DNA of 64,000 nt, from contig NZ_CANMBB010000010.1 in the NCBI RefSeq assembly GCF_947495965.1, positions 1 through 64,000 on the forward strand, read 5' to 3'. Source of the stretch: an uncultured Maribacter sp. GTDB taxonomy: Bacteria > Bacteroidota > Bacteroidia > Flavobacteriales > Flavobacteriaceae. The notes under the pieces are model-generated. The model was not told where the DNA came from. It made no database searches and saw only the letters and a list, made by a program, of their open reading frames with translations. This document shows positions 31,954 through 39,117 of this stretch, in pieces (position 1 is the first letter of the stretch; the number at the start of each line of letters is the position of its first letter). The translations under genes were made by a program, and so were the position numbers.

Positions 31954-31989
31954 AAAAAACAGAAGCAACCCATGGCTGTTCTGTTTTTT
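31954..31989 (-). terminator. Terminator-like hairpin between tRNA-Gly and tRNA-Thr(GGT)
   Basis: On the minus strand AAAAAACAGAA pairs with TTCTGTTTTTT (11 bp), then a 1-nt bulge and five further pairs close a 3-nt loop. The T-rich 3' arm resembles an intrinsic terminator, but it lies inside the tRNA-tuf block. Confidence 0.55.
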
Positions 31990-31997
31990 ATGTTTTG

Positions 31998-32070
31998 AGC
32001 GGGAGACCGGGTTCGAACCGGCGACATTCAGCTTGGAAGGCTGACGCTCTACCAACTGAGCTACTCCCGC
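31998..32070 (-). tRNA. trnG: tRNA-Gly (anticodon TCC)
   Basis: Perfect acceptor GCGGGAG/CTCCCGC, anticodon stem TCAGC/GCTGA with loop CTTCCAA, T loop TTCGAAC. Confidence 0.95.
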
Positions 32071-32220
32071 TTATTTACTTCTTAAAAAATTTCAGAAAGC
32101 AAAATTACAACATTTTCAAAACTTCAAAAAACTATTTTAAAATAATCTTTCACTTAAAAGCTAATTTTGATTTTAGCTTTGCAAAAGTAACCTTTTAAAA
32201 GTACTTTCTAAAATTTTTTG

Positions 32221-32302
<82 letters not shown>

Positions 32303-32330
32303 AAACCATTATTTAAAGAACTTTTTAAAG

Positions 32331-32404
32331 AGCCGATGGAGGGACTCGAACCCACGACCTGCTGATTACAAATCAGCTGCTCTAGCCAGCTGAGCTACAT
32401 CGGC
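32331..32404 (-). tRNA. trnT: tRNA-Thr (anticodon TGT)
   Basis: Acceptor GCCGATG/CATCGGC, anticodon stem GCTGA/TCAGC with loop TTTGTAA. It is the first gene of the tRNA-tuf block. Confidence 0.95.
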
Positions 32405-32430
32405 TTTTTACACTTTTTTAGTTATAAAAA

Positions 32431-32452
32431 AGTCCGCTATTTCTAACGGACT
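32431..32452 (-). terminator. Terminator of hpf
   Basis: On the minus strand AGTCCG ... CGGACT followed by TTTTTTAT. Its upstream arm (32447-32452) lies where the tRNA operon transcript should begin. Confidence 0.75.
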
Positions 32453-32453
32453 G

Positions 32454-32482
32454 CAAATGTATACGTTTTTTTGTTTAAACAA
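32454..32482 (-). promoter_or_regulatory. Promoter of the tRNA-tuf-secE block
   Basis: On the minus strand TTG (32480-32482), an 18-nt spacer and TACATTTG (32454-32461) match TTG-N17-23-TAnnTTTG closely. The predicted start is near 32447-32449, about 45 nt before tRNA-Thr(TGT). Confidence 0.75.
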
Positions 32483-32505
32483 AACAAAAAATGAAAAAAA
32501 TTTAG

Positions 32506-32808
32506 TTAAGCTTGTGCTCTTATTTTTTGCTTCTTTTTTATTAGCCTTCTTTCCAGTGAATTACATGCAGAATCAACAGCTTCCTCAAAAGATTTACATT
32601 GCTTTTTTACTATAAAATTATCTTTAGGAATGTTCAATTTTATCTCTACAATCTTATTTTCTTTCAATTTATTATTATCTAATTTTAAAAATACCTCCGA
32701 ACTTATAACCTTATCATAAAAAGTTTCTAGCTTATCTAACCTACTTTGTACAAAATGCAATAAAGACTTATCTGCATTAAAGTTCACGGATTGTGCATTT
32801 ACTTTCAT
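32506..32808 (-). CDS. hpf: Ribosome hibernation-promoting factor, short form
   Basis: A 100-aa protein of the HPF/YfiA (RaiA) family, which binds the 30S decoding region and silences ribosomes when growth slows. The N-terminus MKVNAQSVNFNADKSLLHFVQSRLDKLETFYDKVISSEVFLKL and the later VEIKLNIPKDNFIVKKQCKSFEEAVDSACNSLERRLIKKKQK fit the family. There is no long C-terminal dimerisation domain, so it is a short-type factor. It lies 37 nt behind the recombinase gene and has its own terminator. Confidence 0.93.
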   Translation of the reverse strand: MKVNAQSVNFNADKSLLHFVQSRLDKLETFYDKVISSEVFLKLDNNKLKENKIVEIKLNIPKDNFIVKKQCKSFEEAVDSACNSLERRLIKKKQKIRAQA

Positions 32809-32845
32809 AGAATATTAATTTAAAAAGTTAAACAATTAAGTATTA

Positions 32846-33736
32846 TTATTTTTTTCCTCTAGGATGGGCTTTAGAATGTACTTTTTTTAATTCTTCTATC
32901 CCATTGTGGGTATACACTTGGGTAGATGCCAAACTTGAGTGACCAAGTAATTCTTTTACCGCATTTAAATCAGCGCCTTTATTTAGCAAATGTGTTGCAA
33001 ATGTGTGTCTTAATATATGCGGACTCTTTTTTACCTTAGAAGACACCTTACTAAAATACCCATTTATTATTCTATAAACAAAAGTTTCGTAGATTTTATT
33101 GCCCGATTTTAAAAGAAAAAGATACTCGAAATCGTTAATTTTTGTTAAAGCGTTTCTTTCTTCTATATAAGAATTAAATAACTTTATGGTTTTTGCCAAC
33201 AAAGGGATTATTCTTTCTTTTTTTCTTTTTCCTAAAACCCTAAGAACACCTTGTCTTAAATCTAAATCTGAAAGCTTTAAATTTATTAACTCTGCTCTAC
33301 GCATTCCCGTAGCATACAAGACGTCTATTATTAATTTATCTCTAACACCTTCAAAACCCTCATTAAAAGTAATTTGCGACAACATTTTTTCCATTTCTGT
33401 TTCTGAAAACGGAACCTCTATCTTTTTTGAAATTTTTAATGCTCTATGCTTTACTAATGGCGATATCTTTATATCCCCTACCTTTTGAAGAAATTTATAA
33501 TATGCTTTTAAAGATGCTATTTTTCTGTTTATTGTTCTATTAGAAATTTTGTTTTCACTTAAAGTAACAAGCCAACTACGAACAATAGTATACTCTATAT
33601 TTACTATATCTGAAATAGAATGTTCTTCTTCACAAAAAGACATAAACTCCTGAATATCTTTCTTATATGCCAAAACAGTATGGATAGAATATTTTTTTTC
33701 TAATCCTAAATAATCTAAAAAAGGAACTAACACCAT
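32846..33736 (-). CDS. Tyrosine recombinase, XerC/XerD type
   Basis: A 296-aa site-specific recombinase. The N-terminal SAM-like domain (FLDYLGLEKKYSIHTVLAYKKDIQEFMSF) is followed by the catalytic domain with the active-site set: R in YATGMRRAELINL, K in VLGKRKKERIIPL, HxxR in HILRHTFATHLL, H in LLGHSSL and the nucleophile Y in TQVYTH. Length and position next to rpsU and hpf are those of the chromosomal Xer recombinase of flavobacteria that resolves chromosome dimers at dif, so it is not a sign of a mobile element. Whether it is XerC or XerD by descent cannot be told here. Confidence 0.92.
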   Translation of the reverse strand: MVLVPFLDYLGLEKKYSIHTVLAYKKDIQEFMSFCEEEHSISDIVNIEYTIVRSWLVTLSENKISNRTINRKIASLKAYYKFLQKVGDIKISPLVKHRALKISKKIEVPFSETEMEKMLSQITFNEGFEGVRDKLIIDVLYATGMRRAELINLKLSDLDLRQGVLRVLGKRKKERIIPLLAKTIKLFNSYIEERNALTKINDFEYLFLLKSGNKIYETFVYRIINGYFSKVSSKVKKSPHILRHTFATHLLNKGADLNAVKELLGHSSLASTQVYTHNGIEELKKVHSKAHPRGKK

Positions 33737-33776
33737 ACTCTCAAAGTTAGCATATAATTTAAAATTAACCCATAAA

Positions 33777-33801
33777 AAAATCCTGCATATAGCAGGATTT
33801 T
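33777..33801 (-). terminator. Terminator of rpsU
   Basis: On the minus strand AAAATCCTGC / GCAGGATTTT with a 5-nt loop, followed by a T run, 25 nt after the rpsU stop. Confidence 0.88.
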
Positions 33802-33825
33802 AAATATCTAAATAGAATAACAGAC

Positions 33826-34020
33826 CTAGATTTCTTCTTGATCTCTTAAACCTTGTATGTATTGCGCTTTTTGTATCTGTGCTCTACGAGTTACAGATGG
33901 CTTATTGAACTGCTGACGCTTTCTCAATTGACGCATTGTACCGGTTTTATCGAACTTTCGCTTAAAACGCTTTAAAGCTCTATCTATGTTTTCTCCTTCT
34001 TTAATTGGTATAATTAACAT
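33826..34020 (-). CDS. rpsU: 30S ribosomal protein S21
   Basis: A 64-aa basic protein (MLIIPIKEGENIDRALKRFKRKFDKTGTMRQLRKRQQFNKPSVTRR...), the standard S21 sequence of Bacteroidota. It sits near the anti-Shine-Dalgarno end of 16S rRNA on the small subunit; in Bacteroidota it helps hide that sequence, which agrees with the weak Shine-Dalgarno sites in this window. A purine/pyrimidine-rich stretch CCTCCTC lies just upstream on the plus strand (GAGGAGG on the coding strand, about 8 nt before the ATG), an unusually strong Shine-Dalgarno site for this genome. Confidence 0.97.
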   Translation of the reverse strand: MLIIPIKEGENIDRALKRFKRKFDKTGTMRQLRKRQQFNKPSVTRRAQIQKAQYIQGLRDQEEI

Positions 34021-34021
34021 A

Positions 34022-34036
34022 TGCTACTACCTCCTC
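34022..34036 (-). promoter_or_regulatory. rpsU: Strong Shine-Dalgarno site of rpsU
   Basis: The coding strand reads AGAGAGGAGGTAGTAGCAT before the ATG, a near-perfect complement to the 3' end of 16S rRNA. Other genes here mostly have no such site. In Flavobacteria rpsU is the known exception, where a free anti-SD is read as a sign of missing S21 and so gives autoregulation. Confidence 0.7.
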
Positions 34037-34106
34037 TCTTTAGTGATTAAGGCTGCAAATATACTATTTATATTAACATAACAAACCTTAGATTCAAATA
34101 TTTATA

Positions 34107-35279
34107 CTAAACTTCTACTGCTGGTTTATATGTTTTTTTATCAATAATAATTTTAGATAAAATTTCTTTTAGAATTTCTGATGTTCCCCCACCGATTGGA
34201 CCACACCTACTATCTCTAAGCAATCTAGCCATAGGATACTCCTCCATATACCCATAGCCGCCAAGCATTTGCAGGCAATCATATATTACCTCATCTGCCA
34301 TTTTTGTAGATAACAATTTAGACATTGTAGCTTCTTTTACTACATATTCTCCACGACTTAACTTATAGGCTACAGAGTAATTATACTCTTTACACATCTC
34401 CATTTCAGCAGATCTTTCTACCATTTTATGCCTTAATGCTTGAAACTCATTTATTTTTTTTCCAAATGCAGTTCTTTCGGACATATAATTTATCGCATAA
34501 TCTAAAGCATATTCTGCACGAGCATGCGCATTAATTCCCATAATTAAACGTTCTAAAGAAAAGTGTTGCATGATATAAGAAAAACCTTTATTCTCTTCCC
34601 CTAACAAATTAGCTGCAGGAACCTTTACATTATCAAAAGCTATTTCCCCAGTATCTGATGCTCTCCACCCTAATTTATCTAATTTAGTAGCAGAAACTCC
34701 TAGAGTATCTCGATCTACCAACAACATACTTATTCCTTTATTCCCTAGTTCTGGAGAGGTCTTAGCAGCCACGACCAAATAGTCACTATAAACACCATTA
34801 GTTATAAAAGTTTTAGAACCGTTTAATATATAGTAATCTCCTTCTTTTACTGCATTTGTCCTCATTCCAGAAACATCCGACCCTCCAAAAGGTTCTGATA
34901 TACATAAACAACCTATTTTATCTCCTGCAATACTAGAAGCTAAATATTCTTGTTTTATACGCTCATCCCCTTCTTTATTTAAATGGGTCATTGCTAAATA
35001 CATATGTGCCCACATTGCAGCAGCAAAACCAACAGAATTTATTTTTTGAAGCTCCTCTAAGAAAATAACCGTGTAGAATAAATCTAACTCTAAACCGCCA
35101 TATTGACTAGGATAGGTTAATCCAAAATACCCCATGTCTCCAATTTTTTTCCATATAAAACGGTCAATTACACCATTTTTCTCCCATTTATCTACATGAG
35201 GAACAACTTCTTTTTTTAGAAAACTTTTTAGACTCTCACGAAACAACTCGTGTTCTTCACTAAAATATCTTTTATCCAT
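34107..35279 (-). CDS. Acyl-CoA dehydrogenase family protein
   Basis: A 390-aa flavoenzyme that should oxidise an acyl-CoA to the trans-2-enoyl-CoA with FAD. It has the three-part fold: helical N-domain, beta domain with CLCISEPFGGSDVSGMRT (FAD/substrate binding), and C-terminal helices with RTAFGKKINEFQALRHKM and LQMLGGYGYMEEYPMARLLRDSR. The usual catalytic Glu of the YEGT motif is replaced (GPIGGGTSEI). As in isovaleryl-CoA and long-chain dehydrogenases, the base may instead be the Glu of FSLERL (about E243). Substrate is unknown. The gene stands alone, with 212 AT-rich bases upstream. Confidence 0.9.
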   Translation of the reverse strand: MDKRYFSEEHELFRESLKSFLKKEVVPHVDKWEKNGVIDRFIWKKIGDMGYFGLTYPSQYGGLELDLFYTVIFLEELQKINSVGFAAAMWAHMYLAMTHLNKEGDERIKQEYLASSIAGDKIGCLCISEPFGGSDVSGMRTNAVKEGDYYILNGSKTFITNGVYSDYLVVAAKTSPELGNKGISMLLVDRDTLGVSATKLDKLGWRASDTGEIAFDNVKVPAANLLGEENKGFSYIMQHFSLERLIMGINAHARAEYALDYAINYMSERTAFGKKINEFQALRHKMVERSAEMEMCKEYNYSVAYKLSRGEYVVKEATMSKLLSTKMADEVIYDCLQMLGGYGYMEEYPMARLLRDSRCGPIGGGTSEILKEILSKIIIDKKTYKPAVEV

Positions 35280-35491
35280 GCCTTAATTTACAATACAAAA
35301 AATTCTTATTTGAGTTCCAAATATAACTTAATTTTACAAATCTCATAACATTAAAAAATCTTTATTCTTTGTCATATCAAAAAAAATATAATTAAAATAA
35401 TAAATAATATTTAAAATATACGCTTTTAAAGGCTTTAAATTATATATATGATAATTTTTTGAACAAATACAAAGTAGGTGCCATTTTAAAT
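35280..35491. other. AT-rich intergenic region
   Basis: About 210 very AT-rich bases between the acyl-CoA dehydrogenase and the ComEA-like gene. No tRNA, hairpin terminator or coding potential stands out; it should hold the dehydrogenase promoter. Confidence 0.3.
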
Positions 35492-36157
35492 TTAATTTTT
35501 AATATCCGAAGCTTTTAATACTTGGAATTTATCTAAAACTCTATTGGCAACTTCTGGATTTAAGCCATATACCTTATATATTTGATTATTATTAGAAAAA
35601 CCTCCAAGTTTTTTCCTGTACTTAACTATTCTTTTAGAAAGAACTTCTCCTATTCCATATACTTTTATTAAGTCCGTAGGAGTAGCTGTATTTAAATCTC
35701 TATACTCTTTAATGTAGTTAGATTTTTCACTCTTTTTTGATACAAATGATTTCTTTGTTTTTTCCTGCTTCCATTCTGGAAATTTAAAATAAGGTTCTAT
35801 TTGTTTAAGAAGTGCATCTGAAATTTTGGTTACTTGCTGAAACTCTAAAGCTGTATTTACATACTTATTCGTTTTTCTATATGTGTGTAAACGATTAATT
35901 TCATCAACAGACATTCCTAAGGTATACCCTTTATAGTCTGAAATAAAGTTGGGGTTAAAAAGATGTATTTTAGATTTTTTATAAGCTACTTCCTTCTTTA
36001 AAAGGTCCATTTTATTTTGCTCTACAAGATTTAACACAAATTTATCTTCTAAAGGTTTTGCATAATTCTTATGATACAAATAATACCCACCTTGAAGCAA
36101 AACAATAAATAATAGTAAAAAGAAAATCCCGCTTTGTTCTTGTTTAGAAAACTGCAT
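35492..36157 (-). CDS. ComEA-like helix-hairpin-helix membrane protein
   Basis: From the ATG at 36157 the protein has 221 aa; the ORF-track start is a GTG that would overlap the preceding gene and adds residues with no family support. One transmembrane helix (GIFFLLLFIVLLQGGYYLY) anchors it. The C-terminal half has helix-hairpin-helix DNA-binding units, the clearest being LNTATPTDLIKVYGIGEVLSKRIVKYRKKLGGFSNNNQIYKVYGLNPEVANRVLDKF. ComEA proteins bind incoming DNA in natural transformation. The single-helix, multi-HhH form is common in Flavobacteria, where its role in DNA uptake is mostly unproven. It lies about 40 nt behind the symporter gene. Confidence 0.85.
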   Translation of the reverse strand: MQFSKQEQSGIFFLLLFIVLLQGGYYLYHKNYAKPLEDKFVLNLVEQNKMDLLKKEVAYKKSKIHLFNPNFISDYKGYTLGMSVDEINRLHTYRKTNKYVNTALEFQQVTKISDALLKQIEPYFKFPEWKQEKTKKSFVSKKSEKSNYIKEYRDLNTATPTDLIKVYGIGEVLSKRIVKYRKKLGGFSNNNQIYKVYGLNPEVANRVLDKFQVLKASDIKN

Positions 36158-36197
36158 GCGGGATTTTATATTTTTCAAAATAAGAGTCTTAGTATTA

Positions 36198-37781
36198 CTA
36201 TTTAACCTCTTTAATAGCACTCAAATATCTGCCTAGTTCTTTTTTTACAACAGGGAATAAGAAAAATAACCCTACCATGTTAGGAAATACCATTGCAAAA
36301 ATCATGGCATCTGAGAATGCCCAAATAGATTTCATACTTGCTGCTGCTCCAATAATTATAAAAGTTAAGAACAGTAATTTATATACCATATCTGCTGTTT
36401 TTCCTCTTCCAAATAAAAACTTCCATGATTGTAATCCATAATAAGACCAAGATATCATTGTAGAAACGGCAAATAAAACAACTGCAACAGTTAAAAACAC
36501 ATTAGAGTAAGGAATATACTGCGCAAATGCCATAGAGGTTATACCTGCTCCTTCATACGCAACGCCATTAATCATAACGGAACCTTCGCCTCCATATTCA
36601 AAGAAACCTCCAAAATTAAAAATAACAATTACTAAAGCTGTCATTGTACAAATTACAACAGTATCTATAAAAGGTTCTAATAATGCCACCAAACCTTCTG
36701 ATGCTGAATATTTTGTCTTAACAGCGGAATGCGCTATAGAAGCAGAACCTGCTCCAGCTTCATTAGAAAAGGCTGCTCTTTTAAACCCTACCAATAATAC
36801 TCCAATTAAACTACCCACACCAATTGCAGTAGGGTTAAAAGCTTCCGATAGTATTAATCCAAAAGCATCATCTATTAAAGAGAAATTACTTAAAATTATA
36901 TACAAACAAGCAATTAAATACATTACTGCCATAAAAGGCACTACTTTCTCTGTCACCTGTGCAATTCTTTTAATACCACCTATTATAATGATACCGACTA
37001 AAATTGCTAGGACAATACCAATTATTGCTCCTGCACTAGAACTTGTTAAGCCCATTAATTCCTTTATCACAATAGTAGCTTGGTTAGATTGTGCCGCATT
37101 ACCACCACCAAAAGAACCTCCTATACAAAAAACAGCAAACATTGCTGCTGCTATTTTGCCTAAAACCGTATACCCTCTTTCTTTAAGTCCTTTACTTATA
37201 TAATACATTGGCCCTCCATAAACAGTACCATCTTCTCCTACATCTCTATACTGAACTCCTAAAGTACATTCTACAAATTTTGAAGACATTCCTAAGAGTC
37301 CACAAATTATCATCCAAAAAGTAGCCCCAGGACCTCCCAGTGCAATTGCTAAAGCTACACCAGCAATATTACCATTACCTACTGTACCAGAAACTGCAGT
37401 TGCTAAAGCTTGAAAATGCGTTACTTCTCCCTCTCTACTTTCATCCTCTATGGTATCTACAATATCACCATCAATGATATTAACATCTGACTTTTCTACA
37501 CCATGATGGTCTACTTCATCATATTTTCCTCTTACTACATTTATCGCTTTTCCAAAATACCTAATATTTGGAAAGCCAAAATATAAAGTAAAAAATAAAG
37601 CACTCATTACAAGTAATATTAAAACAAATGGAACGCCAAATACAGGAAAGAATATTACTGCGGAAAAGAAATCGGAAACTGGTTTAAAAGCTTGGTCTAT
37701 TTTTTGATCCATCCCGACCTCTTGGGCCATAGATACTAATGGTGAAAAAAGGGCAAGAAATGCCAGAAGTTTATACTTCAT
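36198..37781 (-). CDS. Alanine/glycine:cation symporter (AGCS family)
   Basis: A 527-aa inner-membrane carrier that should take up a small neutral amino acid such as alanine or glycine together with Na+ (or H+). Family motifs are clear: FQALATAVSGTVGNGNIAGVALAIALGGPGATFWMIICGLLGMSSKFVECTLGVQYRD, YGGPMYYISKGLKERG, and FKRAAFSNEAGAGSASIAHSA. It is longer than the common 450-480 aa because of a cleavable-looking N-terminal segment (MKYKLLAFLALFSPLVSMAQ) and a hydrophilic stretch of about 40 residues before the core. Ten or more transmembrane helices are visible. No linked regulator. Confidence 0.92.
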   Translation of the reverse strand: MKYKLLAFLALFSPLVSMAQEVGMDQKIDQAFKPVSDFFSAVIFFPVFGVPFVLILLVMSALFFTLYFGFPNIRYFGKAINVVRGKYDEVDHHGVEKSDVNIIDGDIVDTIEDESREGEVTHFQALATAVSGTVGNGNIAGVALAIALGGPGATFWMIICGLLGMSSKFVECTLGVQYRDVGEDGTVYGGPMYYISKGLKERGYTVLGKIAAAMFAVFCIGGSFGGGNAAQSNQATIVIKELMGLTSSSAGAIIGIVLAILVGIIIIGGIKRIAQVTEKVVPFMAVMYLIACLYIILSNFSLIDDAFGLILSEAFNPTAIGVGSLIGVLLVGFKRAAFSNEAGAGSASIAHSAVKTKYSASEGLVALLEPFIDTVVICTMTALVIVIFNFGGFFEYGGEGSVMINGVAYEGAGITSMAFAQYIPYSNVFLTVAVVLFAVSTMISWSYYGLQSWKFLFGRGKTADMVYKLLFLTFIIIGAAASMKSIWAFSDAMIFAMVFPNMVGLFFLFPVVKKELGRYLSAIKEVK

Positions 37782-37870
37782 AATATTTGAATTATTTTTA
37801 ATGAATTAATTAGTCGGCAAGCAATATCCTAAAAATTATGCCCGTAATCAAATATTATACTAAAATAATG

Positions 37871-38878
37871 TTAGGCAATATGAAACATATCATTTAGTTT
37901 TTTTATTTGTTCTGGTCTTCCTAATACTATTACTTTACTTTTTGGCTGCAACTTCATATCTGCTTCTGGGTTTATAATATATTCCCCATCTGGCGCTATA
38001 TAACCAATAATTGTACACCCAGTTTTCTTTCTTAAATCTAAGTCTCTCAATGAATTACAATCTACTTGATCTGCAAAGTCTTCAATTGCTACTTCCTCTA
38101 GATTAGTTGTATGCTCCCCTTCCACAGACAACTTATCCATAAAGGTTATTAAATCTGGCATTACCACTAAAGAAGCCATATGATCTCCTCCAATTTTATC
38201 TGGCATTATTACTTGGTTTGCTCCTGCTAGCTGTAGTTTTTTCTGAGAGTTTACCAAAGAAGCCCTACTTATTATATATAACTTTTTATTTATTTGCCTT
38301 GCCGAAAGTACTACAAATAAATTTGCAGCGTCATCCGGAAGGGTTGCTATTAAATATTGTGCTCTATCTATTCCAGCTTCAATTAATACCTCATCATCAT
38401 TTGCATCTCCTTCTATAAATAAAATATCGTCTTCATATTTTTCTATGATTTCTTTATCTTTTTCTATTACCAAAAATGGCTTTTTATAAGCTCTTAATCT
38501 TTCTGCAGCTTGCATTCCGTTTCTACCATACCCACAAACTACCACATGATTAGACATTTTTTTAATAGTATTTTTCACTTTTTTCTTTTTTAAAAGTTCT
38601 TTTGAATTTCTACTTAATATATATTCCGTTATTACAGATATTGCAAAAGCAAATATAAATACACTGGAAATAATTAAAAATATTGTAAATATTTTACCAT
38701 TAGCATCTAAAGGTTGTACTTCCGAAAAACCCACTGTAGTTACCGTTATTATTGTCATATAACAAGCATCTACCCATGAAAAACCAGATATATAACGGTA
38801 CCCAAACACGCCAAAAACAAACACTACTAACATTAATGTTAGTGCCAAATAAAATTTAGACTTAAAAAGTTTTATCAT
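37871..38878 (-). CDS. Two-helix potassium channel with RCK (TrkA-N/TrkA-C) domain
   Basis: A 335-aa protein: TM1 (FYLALTLMLVVFVFGVFGYRYI), pore helix and selectivity filter MTIITVTTVGFSEV, TM2 (IFTIFLIISSVFIFAFAISVI), then a cytosolic RCK domain with a Rossmann fold (HVVVCGYGRNGMQAAERLRAYKKPFLVIEKD) and a TrkA-C domain near 255-335. This is the Kch/MthK layout. The filter reads TVGFSE instead of TVGYGD, but Thr-Val-Gly is kept. It probably lets K+ pass under control of a ligand bound to the RCK domain. It is 2 nt behind the PspC gene and likely co-transcribed. Confidence 0.92.
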   Translation of the reverse strand: MIKLFKSKFYLALTLMLVVFVFGVFGYRYISGFSWVDACYMTIITVTTVGFSEVQPLDANGKIFTIFLIISSVFIFAFAISVITEYILSRNSKELLKKKKVKNTIKKMSNHVVVCGYGRNGMQAAERLRAYKKPFLVIEKDKEIIEKYEDDILFIEGDANDDEVLIEAGIDRAQYLIATLPDDAANLFVVLSARQINKKLYIISRASLVNSQKKLQLAGANQVIMPDKIGGDHMASLVVMPDLITFMDKLSVEGEHTTNLEEVAIEDFADQVDCNSLRDLDLRKKTGCTIIGYIAPDGEYIINPEADMKLQPKSKVIVLGRPEQIKKLNDMFHIA

Positions 38879-38880
38879 AA

Positions 38881-39108
38881 TTATAAATCAAAAACCGAAG
38901 TTCTTTTAGTGTACACTAAATCTTTAATTTTTAACCAAAAGGCAACAAATAAATATAACGCAAAGCCAAAGCCCAGAGTAACAAAAGTTACGTATATAAA
39001 TGAAGTTCTTACTACTCTTGCTCTTATGCCTAAACGGTCTGCAATACGCCCGCATACTTCAAAACCTCGTTTCTGAAAAAAATATAAGATTTTATAAAAA
39101 AAATTCAT
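38881..39108 (-). CDS. PspC-domain membrane protein
   Basis: A 75-aa protein with a PspC-like domain: FFQKRGFEVCGRIADRLGIRARVVRTSFIYVTFVTLGFGFALYLFVAFWLKIKDL. PspC domains in other bacteria sense membrane stress, and short single-domain versions are frequent in Bacteroidota with unknown roles. One or two membrane segments cover residues of about 35-62. The gene is 9 nt downstream of the DUF2851 gene and 2 nt upstream of the potassium channel gene. Confidence 0.8.
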   Translation of the reverse strand: MNFFYKILYFFQKRGFEVCGRIADRLGIRARVVRTSFIYVTFVTLGFGFALYLFVAFWLKIKDLVYTKRTSVFDL

Positions 39109-39117
39109 GCCTTAAAA

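Noticed and set aside
32846-33736. Tyrosine recombinase as evidence for an integrated mobile element
   Set aside because: Its position between rpsU and hpf, its length and its sequence fit the resident chromosomal Xer protein; no att-like repeats or phage genes are nearby.
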